Source of the DNA: Bordetella sp. LUAb4
GTDB taxonomy: Bacteria; Pseudomonadota; Gammaproteobacteria; Burkholderiales; Burkholderiaceae_B
Length of the DNA stretch: 64,000 nt
Reading direction: 5' to 3'
Assembly (NCBI RefSeq): GCF_021325795.1
Contig: NZ_JAHPZX010000002.1
Coordinates: 1,178,001-1,242,000, forward strand
In this document: in pieces, positions 28,020-36,687 of the stretch
How positions within the stretch are numbered: the stretch's first letter is position 1
How the letters are laid out: the number at the start of each line of letters is the position of its first letter
Program-made: the position numbers and the translations under genes
The notes under the pieces: generated by a model
What the model saw: the letters and a program-made list of their open reading frames with translations, nothing else
Told to the model about the DNA's origin: nothing
Database searches by the model: none

Positions 28020-29290
28020 AAATCCTCATCCTCGGCATCAATTTCGCACCGGAGCTGACCGGCACCGGCAAATATACCGGCGAGATGGCGGCCTGGCTGG
28101 CGGCCCGTGGCCATGACGTCAGTGTCATCACCGCGCCGCCCTACTATCCGCAGTACCAGGTGCATGAGGGCTACCGCGCCACGCGCTACGCCAGCGAAAC
28201 CTGGCGTGGGGTGCACGTAACGCGCGCGCCGCTGTGGGTGCCGCGCGTGCCCGGCGGCCTGAAGCGTGTGCTGCATCTGGCGTCCTTCACCCTGACCAGC
28301 CTGCCCCTGCTGCTGCGCGCCGCCGTCCGGCGACCCGACGTGGTGCTGGTGGTTGAACCGCCCTTGTTCTGCGCTCCTGCCGCGCTGGCGGCGGCGCGCT
28401 TGTGCGGCGCGCGCGCCTGGCTGCACATCCAGGACTACGAGGTCGACGCGGCATTCGAGCTGGGCCTGCTCAAGGGCCGGCGCCTGCGCCAGGTGGTCGG
28501 TACGGTGGAGCGCTGGCTGATGCGCCGCTTCGACCGCGTATCGACCATTTCGCAACGCATGCTGGCGCTGGCGCGCGACAAGGGCGTGCCAGCGAACCGG
28601 CTGATGCTGCTACCGAACTGGATCGACGTCGGCGCCGCGCGCGCCAGCGCGGCGGCGTCTGACCGCGCCGGCCGGGGCGCCGCCGATTATCGGCGGACCC
28701 TGGGCATACCGGATGAGGCGGTGGTGGCGATGTACTCGGGCAATATGGGCGGCAAGCAAGGTTTGGAGACGTTGGCGCAAGTCGCGCGGGTGCTGCGCCG
28801 CGAACCGCGCCTGCACTTTGTCTTCGGCGGTGCGGGACCGCAGCGCGAGGCCTTGCGGCAGGCGTGCGCCACCTTGCCGCGCGTGCATTTCCTACCCCTG
28901 CAGCCCGCCGAGCAATTGCCCGCGCTGCTGGCCTGCGCGGATGTGCACTTGCTGCCGCAACGCGCCGGCGCCGCCGACCTGGTCATGCCGTCCAAGCTGA
29001 CCGGCATGCTGGCCAGTGGCCGGCCCGTGATCTGCGCGGCCGCGCCCGGCACCGAGCTGGCGACCGTCGTGGCCGGCTGCGGCCTGGTGGTGCCACCAGA
29101 ACATCCGCGCGCGATGGCACGCGGCTTGTTGACGCTGCTGCGCGACCCCGAGCTGCGCCGGCGCCTGGGCGATGCGGCCACGCGCCACGCGCAGATTCAC
29201 TTCCACACGGATACGGTGCTGGGCAGGATGGAAGAAGCCCTCGCCGCGTTCGACCGCCGCGGTCCGTCGATCCGCGAACAAGTGCGCTGA
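28016..29290 (+). CDS. WcaI-like family 4 glycosyltransferase
   Basis: 424 aa from the ATG at 28016 overlapping the acetyltransferase stop; the frame extending to 27857 is a shadow. ILGINFAPELTGTGKYTGEM and HDVSVITAPPYYPQYQVHEG are hallmarks of the WcaI colanic-acid transferase group; the C-terminal GT-B domain shows AMYSGNMGGKQGLETLAQVA, HFVFGGAGPQREALRQACA and MPSKLTGMLASGRPVI. It is the last gene of the plus arm and is followed by a strong hairpin terminator. Confidence 0.9.
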   Translation: MKILILGINFAPELTGTGKYTGEMAAWLAARGHDVSVITAPPYYPQYQVHEGYRATRYASETWRGVHVTRAPLWVPRVPGGLKRVLHLASFTLTSLPLLLRAAVRRPDVVLVVEPPLFCAPAALAAARLCGARAWLHIQDYEVDAAFELGLLKGRRLRQVVGTVERWLMRRFDRVSTISQRMLALARDKGVPANRLMLLPNWIDVGAARASAAASDRAGRGAADYRRTLGIPDEAVVAMYSGNMGGKQGLETLAQVARVLRREPRLHFVFGGAGPQREALRQACATLPRVHFLPLQPAEQLPALLACADVHLLPQRAGAADLVMPSKLTGMLASGRPVICAAAPGTELATVVAGCGLVVPPEHPRAMARGLLTLLRDPELRRRLGDAATRHAQIHFHTDTVLGRMEEALAAFDRRGPSIREQVR

Positions 29291-29344
29291 AAACAAATGC
29301 GCTGAAAACAAGTACGCAAAAAGCGGCCACACCGGCGGCAAACG

Positions 29345-29377
29345 AAAGCCGCAACGCGTCATACGCGTTGCGGCTTT
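29345..29377. terminator. bidirectional intrinsic terminator after the exopolysaccharide operon
   Basis: Perfect 14-bp inverted repeat (AAAGCCGCAACGCG, loop TCATA, then the complement), ending in GGCTTT followed by GCTTTTG. It lies between the convergent wcaI-like gene and the first LuxR-type regulator and can serve both. Confidence 0.85.
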
Positions 29378-29411
29378 GCTTTTGCGGGCCGGAGCCGACC
29401 GGCCCCGGCGA

Positions 29412-30080
29412 TCATTGCGGCGGCTCGGCGTCTTCTTCCGGCTCGCCCAGCAAGCCCTGCTGAACCGCGATGAACGCTGCCTCGGCCTGATTGCGCGCGT
29501 TCAACTTCCAGTACAGCGTGCGCGCATGGCTCTTCACGGTCGCCACCGATATGCCGATCTCCTTGCTGATCTCGCGCATCGTGTGGCCCTTGGCAAGCAT
29601 GCGCAGTATCTCTTCCTGCCGCGGGGTCAGCATGCGCATGGGGCTATGGGGCCGTTGCTGCGCCACATAAGGCGAATTATGCGAGGCCTCGACGATGATC
29701 CGCGGAAAGCATTGCCCGCCCGCCAGCACCAGATGCACCGCCGCCGTAATGGCTTCCGGCGTGGAGGACTTGGCGATGAAGCCGCACACGCCCTGGCGTG
29801 CCGCTTCCACCATCACTCGCGTGTCCAGGGAGTCGTAAAGGATCAGGGAATAGCGTGGCGTCAGCTGCATCTGCACACTGGCCAACATATGCAGGTCGAA
29901 GTCGGCGGCACCGGTGATGCCCAACACGAGCAACTCCACCGGGCGCACCAGGGACATCGAGACTTCATTGAGTTTTTGCGGCGTCATTGACATGACGCTC
30001 TCAGGACTGCGCGCCGATTCCAGAATATGCTGGATGGCGATGCGCAGAATGGCGTATTCCTCAATCAGTACAGTAGTCAT
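29412..30080 (-). CDS. LuxR/NarL-type regulator with degenerate receiver (first)
   Basis: 222 aa. The N-terminal receiver-like domain (1-120) keeps an acidic pair (IEEYA, 7-8) and the switch lysine (GFIAKSSTPE), but the phosphoacceptor position in ELLVLGITG is Gly54, not Asp. A C-terminal LuxR helix-turn-helix follows: LTPRQEEILRMLAKGHTMRE and ISVATVKSHARTLYWKLN. It probably works without phosphorylation. It is convergent with the exopolysaccharide operon and very similar in plan to the next regulator, so it is a candidate controller of the locus. Confidence 0.85.
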   Translation of the reverse strand: MTTVLIEEYAILRIAIQHILESARSPESVMSMTPQKLNEVSMSLVRPVELLVLGITGAADFDLHMLASVQMQLTPRYSLILYDSLDTRVMVEAARQGVCGFIAKSSTPEAITAAVHLVLAGGQCFPRIIVEASHNSPYVAQQRPHSPMRMLTPRQEEILRMLAKGHTMREISKEIGISVATVKSHARTLYWKLNARNQAEAAFIAVQQGLLGEPEEDAEPPQ

Positions 30081-30124
30081 CGTCGGGGAACCTCGTCACG
30101 GCGTGCGCGGCGTTCCCCCGGGAA

Positions 30125-30151
30125 TCGCGAATCACATCGTGTAATTCGCGA
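30125..30151. promoter_or_regulatory. inverted repeat upstream of the first LuxR-type gene
   Basis: TCGCGAAT and ATTCGCGA separated by 11 bp, 45-71 bp upstream of the regulator start at 30080. A candidate operator or mRNA leader hairpin. The remainder of the 327-bp gap 30081-30407 shows no gene. Confidence 0.4.
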
Positions 30152-30407
30152 GCGGGAACAACCAGCACCATCCTATCAGTGACGTGTCCCCATGCCTCTC
30201 CGTCTTGCGGATGACGGCTGCGGAGCATGATTACGCACCGCGCGCCGCCATCCCAACAGAAGCATCCGCCACACAGTGAACGGCGTAAGACCACTGTCCA
30301 TGCAATCGGATGTGCTCACTCTCATCGCACATCGCCACGGCAGGTTTGCATCGATGACCAGCAAGGCGAACGAAGATGCCCGCCTTTAACCAACCTGCCA
30401 CGCCAAC

Positions 30408-31181
30408 CTACTGCGGCCTGCCACGTTCATACGCCATGCTGCCCTGGCTGCCTGTTTCCCAATCCAGGGTCGCGCCGCGCTGCAAGGCGGTATATACCGC
30501 TTCGCCCTTGTTTTTCACCTGCAGCCTTTGATAGAGCGTGCAGGCATGGGTCTTCGCGGTCGCCACCGAAATGTTCAACATGCGGCTGACCGTCTTGATG
30601 GGGTAGCCGCGCGAGAGCAGCACCAGCACTTCATATTGACGCGGCGTGATCTTGAGCAACTGGGCGCCCGCCGTGACCGGCATGGCCATCTTGGCCACCG
30701 TGACGCCATCCATATCGTTCAAGGGCACGGGCATCGCCGAGCTGGCCATACCGCCCATGCTCATGGCAGAGGCGTCATGCGTCACATGGCTCATCTGGCC
30801 GCTGGGAAAGCATTGGCCACCGGCCATGACCAAACGAATGGCGGCTTCCAGGACTTCGATGGAAGCGGTCTTCATCAGACAACCATGAATACTGCCTTCG
30901 GGCATGCGCGACAGCGCTTGCACGGGCATGCTGTCCACCAGCAGCAGGATGCGCTTGGGCGCCAACACACGACGCACTTCCGCCAGGGCTTGCCAGCCGG
31001 CTTCGGTTTCTATGGGCATGCCAAATATCAGCAGCTCCGCCGACCGATTCTGCTCCGCGGCTTCGCCAAGATTGGCGAGGTCCAGCCCCACTATTTCCCA
31101 AACACCTTCAACCTTGCCAAGAATCTGACGCAAACCCAACCTTAGCAGCGGGTGGGCTTCAACCAAGACCATTTTCGACAT
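30408..31181 (-). CDS. LuxR/NarL-type regulator with degenerate receiver (second)
   Basis: 257 aa, GGGGAAAG before the ATG at 31181. Receiver-like N-terminus with SAELLIFGMPIE, so the phosphoacceptor position is again Gly54; GCLMKTASIEVLEAAIRLV keeps the lysine. A Met/Ala-rich linker (about 135-175) joins it to a LuxR DNA-binding domain: ITPRQYEVLVLLSRGYPIKT and ISVATAKTHACTLYQRLQ. Both regulators share the phrase AGGQCFP at the receiver end and look like ancient paralogues. Regulon unknown; exopolysaccharide control inferred from position. Confidence 0.85.
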   Translation of the reverse strand: MSKMVLVEAHPLLRLGLRQILGKVEGVWEIVGLDLANLGEAAEQNRSAELLIFGMPIETEAGWQALAEVRRVLAPKRILLLVDSMPVQALSRMPEGSIHGCLMKTASIEVLEAAIRLVMAGGQCFPSGQMSHVTHDASAMSMGGMASSAMPVPLNDMDGVTVAKMAMPVTAGAQLLKITPRQYEVLVLLSRGYPIKTVSRMLNISVATAKTHACTLYQRLQVKNKGEAVYTALQRGATLDWETGSQGSMAYERGRPQ

Positions 31182-31730
31182 AGCTTTCCCCAGAGAACTT
31201 CATTCGTTGCAGACAAGAATGCAGCAGTGAATAGGTGGTTGCAGCGCGGACACACGACATATTTCTAGTTTGAATAGCGAGCCACCCTAGTGGACGAGCA
31301 TCAGGCGGACTACCGAAATTTTGGGTAGCCATCTGTAAGGATGACGCGACCCATGTTATGGGTTGACATCACCAAAAGCAAGCTTTGAAAAACGACATAA
31401 ACGGATATACACCGCAGTCAACCGTTAGCTTCATTCAAATCTACTAATCCGGTCTTTCCGTTTTTTTCCATTCTCAGAGCCCCTGTCAAAACGCCGAAAG
31501 ATAACCCTAGAGAAATGTACAGAAAACATTCGGCGTGTAAGACAATGCAAGTACCAAAGGGCGCAATAATCCTCCTCGTCAGCTGTAGAGCCAGGATTGG
31601 CGCGGGTTTCCGTTGTGCAGCTAAATTTGGGGCCGGGGTGGTCCGGTTAACCCAGCATATTTTGTCCCGGGTCAGGACATATTGAGCACAGTTATTCCGT
31701 GCGCTATATATCCTGATTTTCGCGTACTTG
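31182..31730. other. 549-bp AT-richer intergenic stretch
   Basis: Lies between the end of the formyltransferase/propeller gene and the start of the second LuxR gene, both minus strand. Base composition is clearly less GC-rich than the flanks. It must hold the second regulator's promoter. A small palindrome CCATGTTATGG occurs near 31350. No convincing coding region was found. Confidence 0.5.
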
Positions 31731-33362
31731 TTATTCCATAAATGCAAAGTCGAATACCGTATGCCCACCGTGATGGTGCCAGTGATGCATGGAGGCGAAC
31801 GGCTTGCGTAAGAAACTGGGGTAATGGACCGGCCCTTCTGCTTCGCTATACCTCGAAGGTGACAACTCTTCGATGCGGTTCAGCGAAACACCCTTGCCGT
31901 AGTGCAGGAAGCCCTGGGTCTGGGCGCAGCGGATGATTCCGCCATCGCTTCCGACCACGATCCCGGCGTTGCGCGCCTTGATGGGCGAGCGAATGATGGG
32001 ATTCAATGCGTGGGGTGTCCACGTCGTGGCATCCGGTCGATCGGCATAAAACGCGAACAACTCGTCACAGTGGCTGGTACCGTCGGCGCGGTCGATATTG
32101 GTGAGCAACCACCAGTATTCGCCGTACGGAAAGACAATCGTATCGACCGCCGAAACGTCGCGCATCAGTACTTTGTGGATTTCCCATTTCAGGGGAAATT
32201 CAGTGCATTTCCATAATTCGATCGTTCGATTACCACATGTCTCCGGCACCATATACGTGGCGCCATCATGCTGAAAAATGAATGGAAAAGACAGGTGGTA
32301 AGGCAAGTCCAGGACCACGCCGAGGAAGTGAAACGCCCCATCCACATAGGTAGCGACCGAGATCTTGCCCTTACGTTCGCGGAAATAGTAATCCTCAAAA
32401 AATACATAGGGTTGACCTTCATGCGTATGGACGAAGGGATCGGCGAAAAATCGTCCTTTTGGCGGCTCCAGGATGGCTGCCGCGGACGTCACCATCTGCT
32501 CGCGCTCGGTCGGGCACATGGCGATGCGCCACGTGACGTTGCGCTTCATCGCCCGCCGCAGCACCACGCCGGAAATCATCCACGCCTGGCGCGCCAGGTA
32601 GGCGGCGCCGTCCCATTGGGCCGGCACCGGACGCGCCATGGCCGTATGGATCTGCAGGTCTCCCGCCACCACCGGCGGCGCGGGATTCTCGTGCTTGGCC
32701 CGCAAGGTGTCGAACAACATGAAGTTGCCCAGGCTGAGCGCGCGCGCCCGGTTCTTCAGCCAGAAAGGTTCGGTGTTGAAACTGCGTGAGTCCAGCAGCA
32801 CGTCGTCCTGTTCAGTCACGCCCAGGCGCCACAACTTGACGGTGGTATGGTCGGCACGCTGATAAACCTCCCAGAAGCCGGCGTGGGTAACATCGGCCTT
32901 GCCTTCGAGTTCCGAATGCGCCAACAGCCAGGCGCCCCGCCGGGCAACGCTGGCCAGAAGCCCGCGCACGGCCGGCACGCCCAGCACCAGGATGATGTCC
33001 AGGTCCAATGCCCGCGCGGCGGCAAGCGCCTCGCTCTCGGACAGCATCAGCGTGCCGGTTTCGTCGCGCTGCAGCGTCAGCCGTATGAGAGGCGTGCCGG
33101 CGGGCACGGATTCGGTCAGCTCACGGCTCGCCAGCTGTTGCCGGTGGCGCGTATTCAGAATGCGGTTTTCCAGTCGGGCCACCGAACCGAGTCCCACGCT
33201 GGACCAGGGCAATGCCTGGCCACGCCGCGTCCCCGTCGCCTCGGCCACCAGCACCGCGGCGATTTCGTATTTTTCCTCTCGTTTCAACCAATCGGCGACT
33301 TCATGTACCCACCCCGGCTGGCTGGTCGCGCCCACGAGCAGGGCTACCTTCGCTTTGTCCAT
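31731..33362 (-). CDS. formyltransferase-like/beta-propeller protein (GINT1-N-like family)
   Basis: 543 aa from the ATG at 33362 (TTTGGATACAACA upstream); the longer frame to 33446 lacks support. Residues 1-240 look like a degenerate formyltransferase fold (KVALLVGATSQPGWVHEVA, IILVLGVPAVRGLL, LLAHSELEGKADVTHAGFWE). Residues 275-543 look like a five-bladed propeller: FFADPFVHTHEGQPYVFFED, KGKISVATYVDGAFHFLG, LSFPFIFQHDGATYMVPETC. This resembles the N-terminal domain of plant glucosamine inositolphosphorylceramide transferase 1. A role in modifying the adjacent exopolysaccharide is inferred. No signal peptide or transmembrane helix. Function unproven. Confidence 0.6.
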   Translation of the reverse strand: MDKAKVALLVGATSQPGWVHEVADWLKREEKYEIAAVLVAEATGTRRGQALPWSSVGLGSVARLENRILNTRHRQQLASRELTESVPAGTPLIRLTLQRDETGTLMLSESEALAAARALDLDIILVLGVPAVRGLLASVARRGAWLLAHSELEGKADVTHAGFWEVYQRADHTTVKLWRLGVTEQDDVLLDSRSFNTEPFWLKNRARALSLGNFMLFDTLRAKHENPAPPVVAGDLQIHTAMARPVPAQWDGAAYLARQAWMISGVVLRRAMKRNVTWRIAMCPTEREQMVTSAAAILEPPKGRFFADPFVHTHEGQPYVFFEDYYFRERKGKISVATYVDGAFHFLGVVLDLPYHLSFPFIFQHDGATYMVPETCGNRTIELWKCTEFPLKWEIHKVLMRDVSAVDTIVFPYGEYWWLLTNIDRADGTSHCDELFAFYADRPDATTWTPHALNPIIRSPIKARNAGIVVGSDGGIIRCAQTQGFLHYGKGVSLNRIEELSPSRYSEAEGPVHYPSFLRKPFASMHHWHHHGGHTVFDFAFME

Positions 33363-33593
33363 TGTTGTATCCAAAGTTGAGTGTTCATGCTCGGACTTGG
33401 CACAGATAGTGCGCGCTCTAATGCAAGCGCTCCAGAATGCGTTCACCCTAGACCGGACGAGCGACGGGCTGGCGTCCTCCGTAAGACGTAAGGACGAGAC
33501 ATGTCAGGCGCGCCCGCATGGCGGGCGCGACTTTCAACCTTGGGGATTAAGACAAGTGGCTCTGCAATGCGGGAAAAATGAAGCCACGGCTCA

Positions 33594-35174
33594 TCAGTGG
33601 AGCCTTGCAGGTGTAGCTCTCATGCTTGTTGTGTCCACCGCTGCCGGATCGACCGGCAAACCAAATATGAAAACGGCGCCTACACCCTCTTGCGTAGCAA
33701 GGACGATATCGTTGCCATGCAATTGCAGGATGCGGCGTACAGTCAGCAAGCCCAGGCCGCCACGTTCGCCGCCGCGCGACTCGGCACCGGCATTGCTCCA
33801 CACCGAAGCACGGGTGAACAGCGTGTCGCGCAGCCCTTTGGCCACGCCGGGGCCCTGGTCCGCGACACGCACTTCCAGACGCGCGCCATTGCGGCGCACG
33901 GTCACTTCCACCGTGCCGTCGGCCGGGCTGTGGCGAATGGCGTTGTCCAGCAGATTGGTCAGCACCCGTTCGATCATGCCCAGGTCGGCCCGTACCCGCG
34001 GCAGGTCCTGGTCGAGCAGCGCGCTCAAATGCACGCGGCGGGCTTCGGCCTGCAGCTCGAACTTCTGGAAGACGTCCTGGATCAGCTCCGGCAGGGAGAA
34101 GGCTTCGGTGTCGGGCTGGATCAGGCCGGACTCCAGCCGCGCCAGTTCAAACAGCGCCTGGGCCAGGCGCCCTACTTTACGGCTCTGGTCCAGCGCCACC
34201 TCCAGGTAGCGGCGGCGGTCTTGCGGACTCAGCGTCTTTTCCTTGAGCAGCAGGGTTTCCAGATAGCCATGCAGCGAGGTCAGCGGCGTGCGCAGGTCAT
34301 GCGAGATGTTGGCGACCAGTTCGCGGCGCTGCTGGTCCTGGCGCGTCAGCTCGCGCCACTGCTCGGCCATGCGCGCCGCCATCTGGTGGAAGGTCTGTTC
34401 CAGTATGGCGATCTCGTCGCGGGTGTAAGGGGCAAGTCCGGCGGCGGCCTGCTCGCCGGGCCGCGCCAGGGCGGTGGCCGCGGCGGCGTCATCGCCGTCG
34501 AAATCGCGCAGGGTGGCGGTCAGGCGGCGCAGGGGCCGCGTGATCAGGTTGAAGGCGGCCAGGCCCGCCAGCAGGCATAGCAGCGCCACCAGGGCCATGG
34601 ACCACAGCGTGGTGCCCAGCACCGAGCTGACGGCGACGTCGGCCGCCAGCATGTCGCGCGCTTCGCTTTGCAGTACCACATAGACGTAGCCATGCGGCTG
34701 GCCATCGACGTACAGCTGCGCGGCATTGAACACTTTGTGCCCGGTCAGGCTGCGGGGGTCGTCGCCGTAGATGGGCAAGGGATCGCCCGCCAGCAGGCGC
34801 CGCACTGGCGCAATGTCGATGCGGTCGCGCAGCATGTGGCCCCGCGGGGTGGCGTCGCCGACGATGCGGCCATCGGGGGCCACCAGATAAACCTCGACAT
34901 TGGGGTTGACCGCCATCAGTTTGTCGAACAACTCGCGCACGGCGTCGCGGCGCAGGCCGGCGGCGTCCATCAGTTGCGAGGTGTCGGCGATATGCTGGGC
35001 CAGGCCCATGGACAGGCGCTGGGCGGTCTGCGCGTCGTGCTGGACATTGGCGCGGACCTGCAGCCAGGCTGACGCTCCGCTACAGGCCAGCAGCAGTACC
35101 GCGAAAACCGCGGCCAGCCGCTGGGTCAGGGTGAGACGGCGCCAGAGAGGCGGACGGGGCACGGCCTTGATCAA
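33594..35174 (-). CDS. two-component sensor histidine kinase
   Basis: 526 aa, starting at a TTG (35174) that overlaps the response-regulator stop (TTGA) and has GGGAG 8 nt upstream. Helix 1 at about 19-37, a periplasmic sensor region to about 185, helix 2 at about 188-210, then HAMP. The H box NISHDLRTPLTS has His292; N box LLDNAIRHSP and G boxes DQGPGVAKGL and GLGLLTVRRIL follow. Cotranscribed after its regulator. The signal is unknown, but the divergent exported MsrB/MsrA genes suggest envelope oxidative stress. Confidence 0.9.
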   Translation of the reverse strand: MIKAVPRPPLWRRLTLTQRLAAVFAVLLLACSGASAWLQVRANVQHDAQTAQRLSMGLAQHIADTSQLMDAAGLRRDAVRELFDKLMAVNPNVEVYLVAPDGRIVGDATPRGHMLRDRIDIAPVRRLLAGDPLPIYGDDPRSLTGHKVFNAAQLYVDGQPHGYVYVVLQSEARDMLAADVAVSSVLGTTLWSMALVALLCLLAGLAAFNLITRPLRRLTATLRDFDGDDAAAATALARPGEQAAAGLAPYTRDEIAILEQTFHQMAARMAEQWRELTRQDQQRRELVANISHDLRTPLTSLHGYLETLLLKEKTLSPQDRRRYLEVALDQSRKVGRLAQALFELARLESGLIQPDTEAFSLPELIQDVFQKFELQAEARRVHLSALLDQDLPRVRADLGMIERVLTNLLDNAIRHSPADGTVEVTVRRNGARLEVRVADQGPGVAKGLRDTLFTRASVWSNAGAESRGGERGGLGLLTVRRILQLHGNDIVLATQEGVGAVFIFGLPVDPAAVDTTSMRATPARLH

Positions 35175-35887
35175 CGATCTTCTCCCGGGGTGGCGAACTT
35201 GTAGCCTTTGCCCCAGACGGTGAGGATGCGGCGCGGCTCGGCCGGATCCTGCTCCACTTTCAGGCGCAAGCGGTTGATATGGGTGTTGACGGTGTGTTCA
35301 TAGCCATCATGCTGGTAGCCCCAGACCTGGTTGAGCAGGTCCATGCGCGAAAACACCTGGCCCGGATGGCGCGCGAAGAAATACAGCAGGTCGAATTCGC
35401 GTGGTGTCAGCTCCACCAGGCGGCCGTCGACCCGCACTTCGCGCGCCAGCGCGTCGATGTGCAGGCCGCCGGCGTCCAGGCCGGCGCCTTCCAGCCGGGC
35501 ATTACGAGCCATGGCGTCGCTGCGGCGCAGCAGCGCTTTGACCCGCGCCACCAGCTCCAGCATGGAAAAGGGTTTGGCCAGATAGTCGTCGGCGCCCAGC
35601 TCCAGGCCGACGATGCGGTGCAGTTCGCTGGAACGCGCGCTGGTGATGATGATGGGCGTATAACGGGTCATGGCGCGCGCACGGCGGCAGATCTCCAGGC
35701 CGTCGACGCCAGGCAGCATGAGGTCCAGCACCAGGGCGTCCCAACCGCCCGACTCCAACAGGCGCAGGCCGGTGTCGCCGTCCGCGGCATGCTCCACCGC
35801 GTAGCCTTCGTCGCGCAGGTGCAGGCGCAGCAGATCGGCGATGTGGGCGTCGTCCTCGACGATGAGTACACGTTTGGGGGCGGTCAT
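35171..35887 (-). CDS. OmpR-family response regulator
   Basis: 238 aa from the ATG at 35887. Receiver: VLIVEDDAHIADLL with the acidic pocket, DALVLDLMLPG with phosphoacceptor Asp55, and switch lysine in DDYLAKPFSML. Winged-helix output domain: LTPREFDLLYFFARHPGQVF, QHDGYEHTVNTHINRLRLKV and VWGKGYKFATPGED. Pairs with the kinase encoded immediately downstream. Divergent from msrB across 171 bp, which probably contains its target promoter. The ribosome-binding site is weak; a TTG upstream at 35944 is possible but unlikely. Confidence 0.9.
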   Translation of the reverse strand: MTAPKRVLIVEDDAHIADLLRLHLRDEGYAVEHAADGDTGLRLLESGGWDALVLDLMLPGVDGLEICRRARAMTRYTPIIITSARSSELHRIVGLELGADDYLAKPFSMLELVARVKALLRRSDAMARNARLEGAGLDAGGLHIDALAREVRVDGRLVELTPREFDLLYFFARHPGQVFSRMDLLNQVWGYQHDGYEHTVNTHINRLRLKVEQDPAEPRRILTVWGKGYKFATPGEDR

Positions 35888-36058
35888 GGTGGGTGGGATG
35901 GTGTGGGTGGGAACGGGGATTGTCGCCCCGGCAAGGGCGGGCAAGTATCACATTTAATTTAAGTTTGCGTGAGGACTTGGGGATGGCCACGGAGGAACAA
36001 TGCGGTCATCGTCCCGGTGCTTGTGATGACGGACCGGGCTACTGACAGGAGCAAGGCT

Positions 36059-36607
36059 ATGAGCACTGAACGTCGACATTTCCTGCGTAATGCCGGGTTG
36101 GGGGCGCTGGGGGTGGGGTTGGCAGGGTGGCAGATCTTCAAGCCGGCGGTTTCGGCTTCGTCTGGGGCCGCTTCTGCTGCATCTGCCACATCTGCCGCAT
36201 CTGCCGCTGGGCCGCTGGCGGTGACCCATACGGACGCCGAATGGCGCGCCATGCTATCCGCTCAGCAATACGCGGTGCTGCGGCAGGAAGGCACCGAGCG
36301 GCCCTACAGCAGTCCTTTGAACGACGAGCACCGGGACGGGGTGTTCGCCTGCGCCGGCTGCCAGCAAGCGCTGTTTTCTTCCAAGACGAAGTTCGACAGC
36401 GGGACGGGATGGCCCAGCTTCTACCAACCGCTGGAGAACGCGGTACATACGCACGACGACCGCTCCTTCGGGATGCTCCGGTCGGCAGTCAGCTGCAGCA
36501 GCTGCGGGGGGCATCTGGGGCATGTGTTCAACGACGGGCCCCGGCCTACGGGATTGCGCTACTGCATGAATGGGGTAGCGATGAGTTTCAAGGAGCAGGC
36601 GGCTTAG
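36059..36607 (+). CDS. msrB: peptide-methionine (R)-S-oxide reductase, exported
   Basis: 182 aa from the ATG at 36059 (AGGAG upstream). The leader MSTERRHFLRNAGLGALGVG is a likely twin-arginine signal. The MsrB domain has the zinc Cys pairs CAGC and CSSC, SGTGWPSFYQP, GGHLGHVFNDGPRPTGLRYC with the catalytic Cys, and a closing MNGVAMSF. A repeated Ala/Ser/Thr linker (four 9-bp units at 36170-36205) joins signal and domain. It reduces Met-R-sulfoxide in envelope proteins; msrA follows 80 bp downstream. Confidence 0.93.
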   Translation: MSTERRHFLRNAGLGALGVGLAGWQIFKPAVSASSGAASAASATSAASAAGPLAVTHTDAEWRAMLSAQQYAVLRQEGTERPYSSPLNDEHRDGVFACAGCQQALFSSKTKFDSGTGWPSFYQPLENAVHTHDDRSFGMLRSAVSCSSCGGHLGHVFNDGPRPTGLRYCMNGVAMSFKEQAA

Positions 36608-36687
36608 GGCTGTCCAGGGTCCATTGCCACGGCATAAATCGCTCTCGCCGTGTTTGACAAAATTTCCGCATTTTTTTCGAGGCAATC

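Noticed and set aside
31418-31768. 116-codon minus-strand open frame in the AT-rich gap
   Set aside because: No ribosome-binding site or recognisable domain, overlaps the propeller gene, and its composition fits non-coding DNA.
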